A stretch of DNA of 64,000 nucleotides. It comes from CADEEN01 sp963738425. Its GTDB lineage: Bacteria; Pseudomonadota; Gammaproteobacteria; Burkholderiales; Burkholderiaceae_C. Both the position numbers and the translations under genes were made by a program. Each line of letters begins with the position of its first letter. The first letter of the stretch is position 1. The DNA is taken from NCBI GenBank assembly GCA_963738425.1, contig CAVTWT010000040.1:62001-126000 (forward strand), given 5' to 3'. The notes under the pieces are model-generated. The model was not told the DNA's origin. It made no database searches and saw nothing but the letters and a program-made list of their open reading frames with translations. Below are positions 44,419 through 53,543 of the stretch, piece by piece.

Positions 44419-46035
44419 CTACCGCCTCACCACGTCGGCAGGTGGAATGAAGTCGGCCGCCTTCAGCGGGCTGCCGGCTGCGATGAAGGCGCGCATCACG
44501 TCGGCATCGACGAGGCCCGTGTTGACATGGCCCGGATGGTCCGACAACTTCGGATACCCATCACCGCCACCAGCGCTGAAGTTGTTCAGCGCCAACCGGT
44601 ACTCGCGCTGCGGCTCGATCGGCTTGCCCTGCACGCGCGCTTCTTTCAGCGCGCCGCCCTCGATCACCATCTGCACGCCGGCGGTCTGCGGAAACCCGCC
44701 AGAGCCTGGCGTCATCTTGGCCACCGCTTCGAGGTACTTCAGCAACTCCGCACCGGTCAGGCGGACCAGCGAGAGCTGGTTGCCGAAGGGCTGCACCTTC
44801 AGCACATCGCGGTACGTCACCTTGCCTTCGGGCAGCGAGTCGCGCACGCCGCCGGCGTTCATGATCGCCAGGTCGGCGCCGCTGCGGTTCAGCATCGAGC
44901 GGGCGATCAAGACGCCGAGGTTCGTCGGCTGCGCACGAACGCGGTTGCGGTCGCCGTCGAACACGCCGACGGTTTCGCCGACAGGCAAGGTCAGCCGCGC
45001 CGCGCCGTTGTCCTGAAACGGCTTGAGAAAGTCGCGCACCGCCCCGTCCTCGGCGATCGCCTCGCCGTAGAGTTTGGGCGGCTGACCGGAGACGCGCTGC
45101 TTCAAGTTGACCGGCAGCAGCTGGTACTTCACCAGATCCACCTTGCCACCGGCGATGACGAAGTCGGCGCGGCCGACGTACTTGCCCCACTCGTGCGCCT
45201 GCACGATCCAGGCGCCGTTCTGGCGATCGGGCGCGCAGGGCTGGCCGGGCACATAGGCGTCGTTGCGCTTGTTCTCGGCGGCCATGCAGACCGGGTTCTG
45301 GCTGTGGCCGCCGACGATCAGGTCGAGGCCCTTCACCGCGCGCGCCATCTCCACATCACCCGGCGCATTGACGCCGCTCTTGCCGTCGGTGAAGTGGCCC
45401 ATGTGCGTGGCGGCAATCACCATGTCGGCCTTGCCGCGCAGCTCCGGGATCAGCTTTGCTGCTTCATCGGCAGGTTTGCGGAACTCGACGTTGACGACGT
45501 TCGACTGCAACACCATCTTCGACGTGTCGTCGGTGGTGAGTCCCATGACCGCGATCTTGTAGCCGCCGCGATCGAAGACGCGGTAGGGCTCGAACATGCG
45601 CTGGCCGGTGGTCTTGTTGTAGATGTTCGCGGCCAGCAGCGGGAACTTCGACCACTTGATCTGCTTGTCGAGCACGATCAGGGGCTTGTCGAACTCGTGG
45701 TTGCCGATCGCCGCGGCGTCGTAGCCGAGCAGGTTCATGCCCTTGAAGTCGGGCTCGGCGTCCTGCAAGTCGCTCTCGGGCACGCCGGTGTTGATGTCAC
45801 CGCCATCGAGCAGCAAGACCTCGCCGCCGGACGCCTTGACCTCGGCACGGATCTTGTCGATCAGCGTCTTGCGCGCAGCCAGCCCGTACTCGCCGTCGCT
45901 GTTGGGCCAGAACCGGCCATGGTGGTCGTTGGTGTGCAGCACCGTCAGTTTCAACGGTGCACGCTGTCCAGGCGTCATCGCGCAACCGGCGAGCAGCGCG
46001 GCGAGCGCGAGGGGTGCAAGGGTCTGAAGTTTCAT
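44419..46035 (-). CDS. UshA-like 5-prime-nucleotidase lipoprotein
   Basis: A 538-residue periplasmic nucleotidase. The lipobox LAALLAGC (residue about 18) marks a lipoprotein. The metallophosphatase domain has LTVLHTNDHHGRF, LLLDGGDINTG, IGNHEFD, ATHMGH and GGHSQNP; the C-terminal domain has MNAGGVRDSL and NNFSAGGGDGYP. It releases nucleosides from extracellular nucleotides for the importer in the same operon. The ATG at 46035 is chosen for the signal peptide; the frame is open further. Confidence 0.92.
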   Translation of the reverse strand: MKLQTLAPLALAALLAGCAMTPGQRAPLKLTVLHTNDHHGRFWPNSDGEYGLAARKTLIDKIRAEVKASGGEVLLLDGGDINTGVPESDLQDAEPDFKGMNLLGYDAAAIGNHEFDKPLIVLDKQIKWSKFPLLAANIYNKTTGQRMFEPYRVFDRGGYKIAVMGLTTDDTSKMVLQSNVVNVEFRKPADEAAKLIPELRGKADMVIAATHMGHFTDGKSGVNAPGDVEMARAVKGLDLIVGGHSQNPVCMAAENKRNDAYVPGQPCAPDRQNGAWIVQAHEWGKYVGRADFVIAGGKVDLVKYQLLPVNLKQRVSGQPPKLYGEAIAEDGAVRDFLKPFQDNGAARLTLPVGETVGVFDGDRNRVRAQPTNLGVLIARSMLNRSGADLAIMNAGGVRDSLPEGKVTYRDVLKVQPFGNQLSLVRLTGAELLKYLEAVAKMTPGSGGFPQTAGVQMVIEGGALKEARVQGKPIEPQREYRLALNNFSAGGGDGYPKLSDHPGHVNTGLVDADVMRAFIAAGSPLKAADFIPPADVVRR

Positions 46036-46063
46036 CGTTTCATCCTCGAGAAATTCGTGTCGA

Positions 46064-46879
46064 TCATGCCAAGGCAGGCGCCAACGCTTCCAGCAAGCGC
46101 ACGGCACTCGCGCCCGCGGCTTGCGCTGCGGCCAGCGTCTGCGCGTGGCTCAAGGGCCCGGCGTCGAGCCCGGCGCCGAGGTTGGTGATCATCGACAACG
46201 CCAGCACCTTCATGCCGGCGTGGCGAGCGATGATGGTCTCGGGCACCGTGCTCATGCCGACCGCATCAGCGCCGAGCAGGCGCAGCATGCGGATCTCGGC
46301 CGGCGTCTCGAACTGCGGCCCGAGCTGCCACGCATACACGCCCTCATGCAGTGTCTGCCCCATGCGGTGGGCGACATCGTGCGCTGCACGGCGCAAGGCC
46401 GGGTCGTAAGCGTCACGCATGTCGACGAAGCGCGACGAGCCCGGCTCGCCATGCAACGGCGTGCGCTGCGGCAGATTCAGGTGGTCGATGAGCAGCATCA
46501 GCGAGCCGGTGCCCATCGCGGCGTTCAAGCTGCCGGCCGCGTTGGTCAAGACGAGCGTCTTCACATCGAGTGCCGCGAGCGTGCGCAGCGCGCCCTTCAT
46601 CGCATCGGCATGGCCATCTTCGTAGGTGTGCTGTCGTCCGGCGAGCACGGCCACTTCCGCGCCGCCAAGGCGGCCAAGGATCAACTGGCCTGCGTGGCCG
46701 GCCACACCGACGGCAGGAAACGCCGGCAGGTCGGTGTAGGCGATCGTGGTCGGATCATCCACATGGTCGACAACGCCCTGCCAGCCGGAACCAAGCACGA
46801 TGCCCAATCGCGGCGTCCGCTGCGGCGCGCGAGCGCGAATCGTTGCGGCGCTGCGCTGGATGTCGTCGGTCAAGGTCAT
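46064..46879 (-). CDS. punA: Purine nucleoside phosphorylase (PNP class I, trimeric)
   Basis: Phosphorolysis of guanosine/inosine to base and ribose-1-phosphate. The 271-residue protein has LGIVLGSGWQGVVD, GRQHTYEDGHADAM, TNAAGSLN and GVYAWQLGPQFETPAEIRM, typical of the PunA/XapA trimeric class with its catalytic Glu and Asn. It starts in a 4-base overlap with cdd. Confidence 0.92.
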   Translation of the reverse strand: MTLTDDIQRSAATIRARAPQRTPRLGIVLGSGWQGVVDHVDDPTTIAYTDLPAFPAVGVAGHAGQLILGRLGGAEVAVLAGRQHTYEDGHADAMKGALRTLAALDVKTLVLTNAAGSLNAAMGTGSLMLLIDHLNLPQRTPLHGEPGSSRFVDMRDAYDPALRRAAHDVAHRMGQTLHEGVYAWQLGPQFETPAEIRMLRLLGADAVGMSTVPETIIARHAGMKVLALSMITNLGAGLDAGPLSHAQTLAAAQAAGASAVRLLEALAPALA

Positions 46880-47274
46880 TTCAGATGCTCCGGCCCGAAA
46901 CTGTGCGGCAGCAGCTCGCCGAGTGTGAATCGAGCGCGCACCTGCTGCACATCAGCCACAACCACCGGTGTGTCGTCACCCGCAAACTCGCGCAGCTTTT
47001 GCCTACAGCCGCCGCACGGTGTGACGAGCTGCGCCCCTTCGCCGACGACAACAGCCGCGACGATGCGCTTGCCACCCGCTGCAACCATCGCGGCCACCGC
47101 TCCCGCTTCGGCGCACAGGCCCTGCGGATAGGCTGCGTTCTCGACATTGCAGCCGGCGTGGATGCGGCCCTGCTCGTCGAGCACAACGGCACCGACCTTG
47201 AAGCGCGAATAAGGCGCATGCGCCTGCTCTCTCACAGCGCGCGCTGCGGCAAGCAGGGCCTCGAGCGAATCCAT
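46876..47274 (-). CDS. cdd: Cytidine deaminase
   Basis: A 132-residue homotetrameric-type Cdd. The zinc site is GCNVENAAYPQGLCAEAGAV (Cys-Ala-Glu) and TPCGGCRQKL, all ligands present. It converts cytidine and deoxycytidine to uridine forms. Start and stop each overlap neighbours (TGATG with the permease, ATGA with punA). Confidence 0.95.
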   Translation of the reverse strand: MDSLEALLAAARAVREQAHAPYSRFKVGAVVLDEQGRIHAGCNVENAAYPQGLCAEAGAVAAMVAAGGKRIVAAVVVGEGAQLVTPCGGCRQKLREFAGDDTPVVVADVQQVRARFTLGELLPHSFGPEHLK

Positions 47275-48242
47275 CAGCGTTCCTTCACGTACGGCACACC
47301 CAAGGCCTTCGGCGCATAGGCCTTGCCGATGAACCCGGCGAGCAACACGACCGTCAGGACATATGGCAGCGCCTGGATCGCTTGCACCGGCACCGACACG
47401 CCGCCGAGGCTCGCGCCTTGCAGGCGGATCGACAGCGCGTCGAGAAAGCCGAACAGCAGGCAGGCCATGAAGGCGCCGACGGGATGCCACTTGCCGAAGA
47501 TCATCGCCGCCAGGGCCATGTAGCCGCGCCCTGCCGTCATGTTGGGGATGAACTGCGGGTTCAGCGCCAGCACGAGGTAGCAGCCGGCCAATGCGCTGAG
47601 CACGCCGTTGCCGGCGAGCGCCAGGTAGCGCAGGCCGACGACGGACAGGCCCGCAGCATCGACCATCGCCGGGTTCTCGCCGGCAGCGCGCAGGCGCAGG
47701 CCCAGGCGTGTGCGGTAGAGCAGCCACCAGACGGCGAAGACAAGCGCGAAGGCGATGTACACGAGCGGAGCGTGGCCGAACAGGCCGGCAAGCACAGGCC
47801 CGATCAGCGGCACTTTGGAGATCGCCGCGCCGAGCCCGGCGAACCAAGGCTCCAGCCGCACCGCGTCGGGGATCGGCAGCGTCTGCCCGCCCTGTTTGAA
47901 CCACGCGATGCCGAGGACGACGGTCAGGCCCGCGGCCGTCATCGTGATCGCCATCCCCATCACGACCTGGTCGCCGCGGTGGCTGACACAGCCGTAGCCG
48001 TGAAGCATCGACAAGGCGAGGCCGACGGCGATGGCAGCGAGCAGCGCCAGCGGCAACGAGCCTGTCATCACGCCGGCGCTGGCGGCCGCAAACGCGGTGG
48101 CCAGCATCTTGCCCTCAAGGCCGAGGTCGATCACGCCGGCCCGTTCGCTCAGCGTGCCGGCCAGCGCGCACAGGATCAATGGCGTGGCCATGCGCAGCGT
48201 CGAGGCCAGCACCGTGCCCAGGGTGAGCGCGATGTCATCCAT
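47274..48242 (-). CDS. Nucleoside ABC transporter permease (second subunit)
   Basis: A 322-residue inner-membrane permease of the BPD_transp_2 family, partner of the upstream one. GVIDLGLEGKMLATAFAA and LGLRLRAAGENPAMVDAAGL are characteristic of BmpA-linked importers (NupQ-like). About eight membrane segments. The ATG at 48242 overlaps the previous gene by 8 bases. Confidence 0.9.
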   Translation of the reverse strand: MDDIALTLGTVLASTLRMATPLILCALAGTLSERAGVIDLGLEGKMLATAFAAASAGVMTGSLPLALLAAIAVGLALSMLHGYGCVSHRGDQVVMGMAITMTAAGLTVVLGIAWFKQGGQTLPIPDAVRLEPWFAGLGAAISKVPLIGPVLAGLFGHAPLVYIAFALVFAVWWLLYRTRLGLRLRAAGENPAMVDAAGLSVVGLRYLALAGNGVLSALAGCYLVLALNPQFIPNMTAGRGYMALAAMIFGKWHPVGAFMACLLFGFLDALSIRLQGASLGGVSVPVQAIQALPYVLTVVLLAGFIGKAYAPKALGVPYVKER

Positions 48243-49371
48243 GCGTGGCCTCCGCCGAGAGCCGCGGAGCCGGCCGAAGCGCAAACCACAGGCGCGCCAG
48301 CCAGGGCGCCGCCACCTGCGCCATGGCACCGGCGAACAGGACGATCAGCCCCTGCAGCGTGAACACCATGTCACGCGAGAAGCCCTGGATCTCGAATGCC
48401 AGCTCGGCGCCGCCCTGGTACAGCGCACCGAACAGCAGCGCTGAGAGCGCAATGCCGAACGGATGGTTGCGGCCGATCAGCGACACCGCGATACCGGCAA
48501 AGCCCGCACCGGCCACGAAATCGGCGATCAGGCGGTTGTGAACGCCGCCGATCTCGTTGATGCCCACCAGCGCCGCCAGCGCGCCCGAGATCGCCATCGC
48601 GACGACGATCAGTGATTTGGGTTGAATGCCCGCATAGAGCGCGGCCTGCGGGGCGTTGCCGACGGCGCGCAGTGCGTAGCCAAGCTGCGTGCGCCAGAGC
48701 AGCAATTGCACGCCGATCAGCGCAGCCACGGCCAGCAGCATGCTTGCATTGAGCGGCGTACGCGGCCACTCGATGCCCAGGCCCGCCAGCACCGTGTGCA
48801 TGCCCGGCACTTGCGCCGCGGCGCCGAAAGCGCGCGTTTCCGGGGACATGTTGCCGGGCTCTTTCAGCACGCCGACGAGCAGGTAGATCAGCAGCGACGA
48901 AGCGATGAAGTTGAACATGATCGTCGTGATGACGATGTGGCTGCCGCGCCAGGCCTGCAGCGCACCGGGGATCGCCGCCCACAGGACACCGAAGGCCATC
49001 GCGGTGAGCACCATCGCCGGCAGCACGAGCCACGCCGGCGCTGTGGGCCCAAGCGCGAGCGCCGCCAAGCCGGTGCCCAGCCCGCCCATGATGGCCTGCC
49101 CTTCGGCACCGATGTTGAACAGGCCACAGTGGTAGGCCACCGCGACCGCCAGGCCAGTGAAGACGAAGGTCGTTGCGTAGTACAGCGTGTAGCTGAGCCC
49201 GGTCGCACTGCCGAACGCCCCCTTGATCAGCAATGTCAGCACCTGCCACGGGCTCTGGCCGATGGCGACGAGCACGACAGCAGACACTGCAAATGCGAGC
49301 GCCAGGTTGAACAGCGGCAGAACGACGAGGTCGATCCAGCGCGGGATCTCGACAGGTGTCTGAGAACTCAT
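48235..49371 (-). CDS. Nucleoside ABC transporter permease (first subunit)
   Basis: A 378-residue permease (NupP-like). LFNIGAEGQAIMGGLGTGLA and LGYALRAVGNAPQAALYAGI are the family loops. About ten hydrophobic segments. It overlaps the ATPase stop by 4 bases and the next permease by 8, so the three membrane components are translationally linked. Confidence 0.9.
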   Translation of the reverse strand: MSSQTPVEIPRWIDLVVLPLFNLALAFAVSAVVLVAIGQSPWQVLTLLIKGAFGSATGLSYTLYYATTFVFTGLAVAVAYHCGLFNIGAEGQAIMGGLGTGLAALALGPTAPAWLVLPAMVLTAMAFGVLWAAIPGALQAWRGSHIVITTIMFNFIASSLLIYLLVGVLKEPGNMSPETRAFGAAAQVPGMHTVLAGLGIEWPRTPLNASMLLAVAALIGVQLLLWRTQLGYALRAVGNAPQAALYAGIQPKSLIVVAMAISGALAALVGINEIGGVHNRLIADFVAGAGFAGIAVSLIGRNHPFGIALSALLFGALYQGGAELAFEIQGFSRDMVFTLQGLIVLFAGAMAQVAAPWLARLWFALRPAPRLSAEATHG

Positions 49372-50918
49372 GCTGCTTTCGCGTGTCCCGCGCCACCCAT
49401 CAGCCGCCCCAGCTCGGCCTCGCTGCAGCGCTCGATCGGCAGCTCGCCGACGATGCGGCCGCGGTCCATGACGAGCACGCGGTCGGCAAGCGCCAGCACC
49501 TCGTCGAGTTCGGACGACACCAACAGCACCGCGCCACCGGCGTCGCGCATCGCGCGCAGGCGGCCGTGGATGAACTCGATGGCGCCGATATCGACTCCGC
49601 GCGTCGGCTGGCCCACCAGCAGGACGCTCGGCTCGGGCGCGGCTTCGCGCGCCAGCACGAGCTTCTGCTGGTTGCCCCCGGAGAATTTCGACGAGCGCAA
49701 GTCACAGGCGCGCGGCCGCACGTCGTACTTCTCCATCATCTGCGCGCAGTCGTCGCGCATCGTCTTCGGTTTGAGCCAGCCTCCAGCGCTGTAGCGCGGG
49801 CGCTGCTGGTAGCCGAGCACCGCCGACTCCCAGGCATCGAAGGACATCACCAGGCCGCGCTTGTGGCGGTCTTCCGGCACATGGGCGATGCGCAGTTCGC
49901 GCGCGCGCGCCGGCGTGAGCCAGTGCGACGGCGTGAAGGATTCGGTGCCGATCTGAAGGCTGCCTGATTGCGGTACCAGCAAACCCGCGAGCGCATCGAG
50001 CAGTTCGCTCTGGCCATTGCCCGAAACACCGGCGATGCCGACGATCTCCCCGGCGCGCAGATCGACGGAGACGCTGTCCAGGCGCGGCACGCCCAGCGCG
50101 TCGCGCCAGGCCAGGGCATTGGCGCGCAGCAGCGCCTCGCCAGGCACGGCGCGCGGCGCACCGGCGACGCGACCCAGTTGCACGTGGCGGCCGACCATGG
50201 CCTCGGCCAGGGCGTCGATCGAGGTGTCGGCGATCGGCGTGTCGAGCACCACCGCGCCCTGGCGCATCACCGTGACCTGGTCGCACAGCGCCATGATCTC
50301 TTTGAGCTTGTGCGTGATCAGCAGGATCGTCGTGCCTCGTTCGCGCAAGGCGCGCAGCACGACGAACAGCTGCTCCGTTTCGTGCGGCGTCAGCACGGCG
50401 GTCGGCTCGTCGAGGATCAGGATGCGTGCGCCGCGGTACAGGGCCTTGAGAATTTCCAGGCGCTGGCGTTCGCCCACAGGCAAGTCGGCCACCACCGTGT
50501 CGAGATCGACGACGAGGCCGGTGCCCTGCATCAGCGCGTCGAGCTTGGCACGCACCTCGGTGCGCGCTGCCGGCAAATGCCACGACGGCTCGGCGCCGAG
50601 CATGATGTTGTCGAGCGCCGTGAAGGTGTCGACCAGCATGAAGTGCTGATGCACCATGCCGATCCCCAGCGCGATCGCATCGTGCGAATTGCGGATCTGT
50701 GCCGGCTGGCCTTCGATCTCGATCGTGCCGCTGTCGGCCGTGTAGAACCCGTACAGGATCGACATCAGCGTGCTCTTGCCGGCGCCGTTTTCGCCGACGA
50801 TGCCATGCACCGTTGCGGCGCTCACCGTCAGATCGACGGCGCGGTTGGCATGCACCGCGGCAAAGCGCTTGTCGATCGCCCGCATCGCTACTGCGGGAGG
50901 AATCGGAATCTCCTTCAC
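49368..50918 (-). CDS. Nucleoside ABC transporter ATPase with two ABC domains
   Basis: A 516-residue dual ATPase (NupO/YufO-like). First domain: VGENGAGKSTLMSILYGFY, PVGERQRLEILKALYRGARILILDEP; second domain: GVSGNGQSELLDALAGL and FSGGNQQKLVLAREA. The only good start is GTG at 50918; an ATG 11 codons later would remove part of the first strand. The GTG and the following codons lie inside an inverted CAGAGGCGCAGAG repeat and no clear ribosome site precedes it. Confidence 0.9.
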   Translation of the reverse strand: MKEIPIPPAVAMRAIDKRFAAVHANRAVDLTVSAATVHGIVGENGAGKSTLMSILYGFYTADSGTIEIEGQPAQIRNSHDAIALGIGMVHQHFMLVDTFTALDNIMLGAEPSWHLPAARTEVRAKLDALMQGTGLVVDLDTVVADLPVGERQRLEILKALYRGARILILDEPTAVLTPHETEQLFVVLRALRERGTTILLITHKLKEIMALCDQVTVMRQGAVVLDTPIADTSIDALAEAMVGRHVQLGRVAGAPRAVPGEALLRANALAWRDALGVPRLDSVSVDLRAGEIVGIAGVSGNGQSELLDALAGLLVPQSGSLQIGTESFTPSHWLTPARARELRIAHVPEDRHKRGLVMSFDAWESAVLGYQQRPRYSAGGWLKPKTMRDDCAQMMEKYDVRPRACDLRSSKFSGGNQQKLVLAREAAPEPSVLLVGQPTRGVDIGAIEFIHGRLRAMRDAGGAVLLVSSELDEVLALADRVLVMDRGRIVGELPIERCSEAELGRLMGGAGHAKAA

Positions 50919-51015
50919 CGCAGAGGCGCAGAGGGCGCAGAGGTCCGCAGAGAAGACAAAGACTTCAAAGAAGTTCCTCTGCGATCCTCTGCGTTCTCTG
51001 CGCCTCTGCGGTGAA
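50914..51015. repeat. Long inverted repeat of the CACCGCAGAGGCGCAGAG type
   Basis: TTCACCGCAGAGGCGCAGAG at 50914-50933 is repeated exactly, inverted, at 50996-51015. The pairing continues imperfectly inward (GCAGAGG units at 50937-50952 and CCTCTGCG units at 50976-50995), so almost the whole 102 bases can fold into one hairpin with a short loop near GACTTCAAAGAAGT. Similar sequences are dispersed in many bacterial genomes with no assigned function. Here it separates bmpA from its ATPase gene and covers the ATPase start codon. Confidence 0.8.
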
Positions 51016-51031
51016 TGAAACTGTTTTCAAG

Positions 51032-52006
51032 CTACGAACACTTGTTCGCCGACATGTAGTCCACCACCTTGATCTTGCCGCTGATGATGTCGGCCTTGGC
51101 CGCATCGACCTTGGCTTTCATGTCGGCGCTGACCAGCTTCTCGTTGTTCTTGTCGATCGCGTAGTCGACGCCCCCTTCCTTCAAGCCCAGCGACGTGACG
51201 CCGGGCTTGTGCTTCTTGAAGCTCGCCGCCACCGCGACGTCCACCCGTTTGACCATCGACGTCAGCATCGTGCCGGGCTGGATGTGGTTCTGGTTGCTGT
51301 CCACACCAATGGCCAGCTTGCCCGCGTCCTTGGCCGCCTGGTAGACGCCGATGCCGGTGCCGCCCGCTGCTGCGAAGACCACATCGGCGCCTTTGCTGAA
51401 CTGCGCCTTGGCCAGCTCGCTGCCCCGCGCCGGGTCGTTCCACGCGCTCGGTGTCGTGCCGGTCATGTTGGCCTGCACGTCGACTTTCGGGTTGGCGTAC
51501 TTCGCGCCCTGCTCGAAGCCGCACTGGAACTTGCGGATCAGCGGCACGTCCATGCCACCGACGAAGCCGACCTTGCCGGTCTTGCTGGCCATCGCCGCCA
51601 TCATGCCGACGAGGAAGCTGCCCTCGTGCTCGCGGAAAACCACCGACTCGACGTTGGGCAGATCGACCACAAAGTCGATGATCGTGAAGTTGAGCTTCGG
51701 AAACTCCTTGGCCACCTTCTCGATCGGCGAGCCCATCGAGAAGCCGACACCGACGATCGGGTTGGCGCCGCGTTCGGCCATGCGCCGCATCGCCTGCTCG
51801 CGCTGCGTCGGGTTGCTGATCTCGAACTCGAGGTAGGGCTTGCCCGATTCCTTCTTCCAGGCCTCGGCGCCGTTGAACGCGGCTTCGTTGAACGACTTGT
51901 CGAACTTGCCGCCCATGTCGAAGATGACGGCGGGTTGCGATTGCGCGAGCGCACCGGTGGCGGCACAGACGCAGGTCATGGCAAGAGCGAGGCGATGCAG
52001 TTTCAT
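51032..52006 (-). CDS. BmpA-family nucleoside-binding protein
   Basis: A periplasmic BMP-domain binding protein, about 324 residues, with signal peptide (KLHRLALAMTCVCAATGALA-Q). PAVIFDMGGKFDKSFNEAAF, FVGGMDVPLIRKFQCGFEQG and AAGGTGIGVYQAAKDAG match the purine-nucleoside-binding PnrA/BmpA family. First gene of the nine-gene nucleoside operon. ATG at 52006 gives the best signal peptide; ATG at 52018 or TTG at 52042 are alternatives. Confidence 0.9.
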   Translation of the reverse strand: MKLHRLALAMTCVCAATGALAQSQPAVIFDMGGKFDKSFNEAAFNGAEAWKKESGKPYLEFEISNPTQREQAMRRMAERGANPIVGVGFSMGSPIEKVAKEFPKLNFTIIDFVVDLPNVESVVFREHEGSFLVGMMAAMASKTGKVGFVGGMDVPLIRKFQCGFEQGAKYANPKVDVQANMTGTTPSAWNDPARGSELAKAQFSKGADVVFAAAGGTGIGVYQAAKDAGKLAIGVDSNQNHIQPGTMLTSMVKRVDVAVAASFKKHKPGVTSLGLKEGGVDYAIDKNNEKLVSADMKAKVDAAKADIISGKIKVVDYMSANKCS

Positions 52007-52107
52007 GAGGAGGCCCATCCTGAGTGAAGACAAGGGATTCAAGCGCAGCAGGATAGCAAGCGCCGGGCCTGATCCTCCCCAGGGCGTGCACTAGGATCGA
52101 CGGGCCC

Positions 52108-53163
52108 ATGAACACGCCAACCGATGTCAGAGCCCTGCCCAAGGTGCTGCTGCACGAGCATCTCGACGGCAGCCTGCGGGTGGCGACGTTGTTCGAGCTG
52201 CTGCACGCCCGGGGCCTGAACTGCCCGGCGCCCGACCCGCAAGCCCTCGGCCGATGGTTCGACGAGCGCGCCCACGCCGGCAGCCTGGTCGACTATCTGC
52301 GCGGATTCGATCTCACCGTCGCCGCCATGGCCACACCGGCCGGCCTCGAGCGCGTGGCCTTCGAAGCGGCCGAAGACGCACGCGCCGACGGCTGCGCGCT
52401 GGCGGAGTTCCGCATCGCCCCGCTGCTGTTCGAGGCCCACGGCGTCTCGGGCGAGGCGGCCATCGAGGCGCTGCTGGCCGGCCTGCGCCGCAGTGCCCTG
52501 CCGTGCGGGCTGATCGTCTGCGCCATGCGCCACCTGCCGCCGGACGAGACGCTGCGCGCGGCGCGGCTGGCGCTGCGTTACCTTGGCCAAGGCGTGGTGG
52601 CCTTTGATTTGGCCGGCGCCGAGTTCGGGCACCCGCCGGGCGATCATGCCTTGGCGCTGCAGACCGCCCGCGACGGCGGTCTGGCGTTGACGGTGCATGC
52701 CGGTGAGGCCGATGCGGCCGGCCGCGTCGTCGAGGCGCTGCGCCTGGGCGCATCACGCATCGGCCACGGCATCCGCCTGGCCGACGCGCTGCACGATCCG
52801 CAGCAGCGCGGTCTGGTCGACGAGGTGATCGAGCGTGGCGTCCACCTCGAGGTCTGCCCGACGAGCAACGTCCACACCGGCGCCGCAGCGTCGATCGGCA
52901 CGCACCCGATCACCGCTTTGTGGCGTGCCGGCGTGTCGCTGGGCGTGAACACCGACAACCGCCTGATGTCGCGCATCACCCTGAGCAGCGAATGGACCGC
53001 ATTGCTCGAACAGACGACGCTGACGCTGCACGACCTGGTGCGCATGCAACTCGACGCGGCGCGGCACAGCTTCCTGCCGCCCACGACGCGCGACGCCACG
53101 GTTGGCGCCATCGAGTCCTGGGCGGCGGCCCTGCCGCAGGCTCAGGGCGCGTCGTCGACGTAG
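52108..53163 (+). CDS. add: Adenosine deaminase
   Basis: Converts adenosine to inosine, feeding the phosphorylase in the divergent operon. The 351-residue TIM-barrel has LPKVLLHEHLDGSLR (HxH zinc site), LTVHAGEADAAG (His and catalytic Glu), RIGHGIRL and LGVNTDNRLMS (Asp ligands). It diverges from bmpA across 101 bases that presumably hold both promoters. It overlaps ychJ at the 3-prime end by 22 bases. Confidence 0.92.
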   Translation: MNTPTDVRALPKVLLHEHLDGSLRVATLFELLHARGLNCPAPDPQALGRWFDERAHAGSLVDYLRGFDLTVAAMATPAGLERVAFEAAEDARADGCALAEFRIAPLLFEAHGVSGEAAIEALLAGLRRSALPCGLIVCAMRHLPPDETLRAARLALRYLGQGVVAFDLAGAEFGHPPGDHALALQTARDGGLALTVHAGEADAAGRVVEALRLGASRIGHGIRLADALHDPQQRGLVDEVIERGVHLEVCPTSNVHTGAAASIGTHPITALWRAGVSLGVNTDNRLMSRITLSSEWTALLEQTTLTLHDLVRMQLDAARHSFLPPTTRDATVGAIESWAAALPQAQGASST

Positions 53164-53543
53164 AGCCAGCGCCCGTCGATCCGCTCGAAGCGGCTCGTCA
53201 CGTGCATGCGGTCGGCCCTCCCGCCGGTCTTGCTGCGGGCCACAAACTCCACCGTGGCGTGGTTATCGTCCACCGCCCCATGGCGCCGCACTTCGAGGCC
53301 GATCCACGTCAACCCAGGTGGCGGCGGCGCCAGCATGGACGGGCGCGTGCGCGGATGCCAAGTGTCGAGCAGGTACTGCTCCAGGCCGAACACATGCGCC
53401 ATGTAGCGGGATCGCATCAGCGCCGGCGCGCTCGGCGCCATCCCGCGTTCTTCGCCATCGTGCCAACGGCCGCAGCAGGTTTCGTACGGTGCGCTCGTGC
53501 CGCAGGGACAGGGCGGCACCGCGGCGGCATCGCGACCCTTCAC
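53142..53543 (-). CDS. YchJ-family SEC-C motif protein
   Basis: A 133-residue protein. The N-terminal PCPCGTSAPYETCCGRWHDG is the SEC-C zinc-binding motif (CPCG...CC), then LMRSRYMAHVFGLEQYLLDTWH and a NTF2-like domain. The GTG at 53543 overlaps the Bug-protein stop (GTGA). YchJ function is not established. It converges on add, with 22 overlapping bases. Confidence 0.88.
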   Translation of the reverse strand: MKGRDAAAVPPCPCGTSAPYETCCGRWHDGEERGMAPSAPALMRSRYMAHVFGLEQYLLDTWHPRTRPSMLAPPPPGLTWIGLEVRRHGAVDDNHATVEFVARSKTGGRADRMHVTSRFERIDGRWLYVDDAP

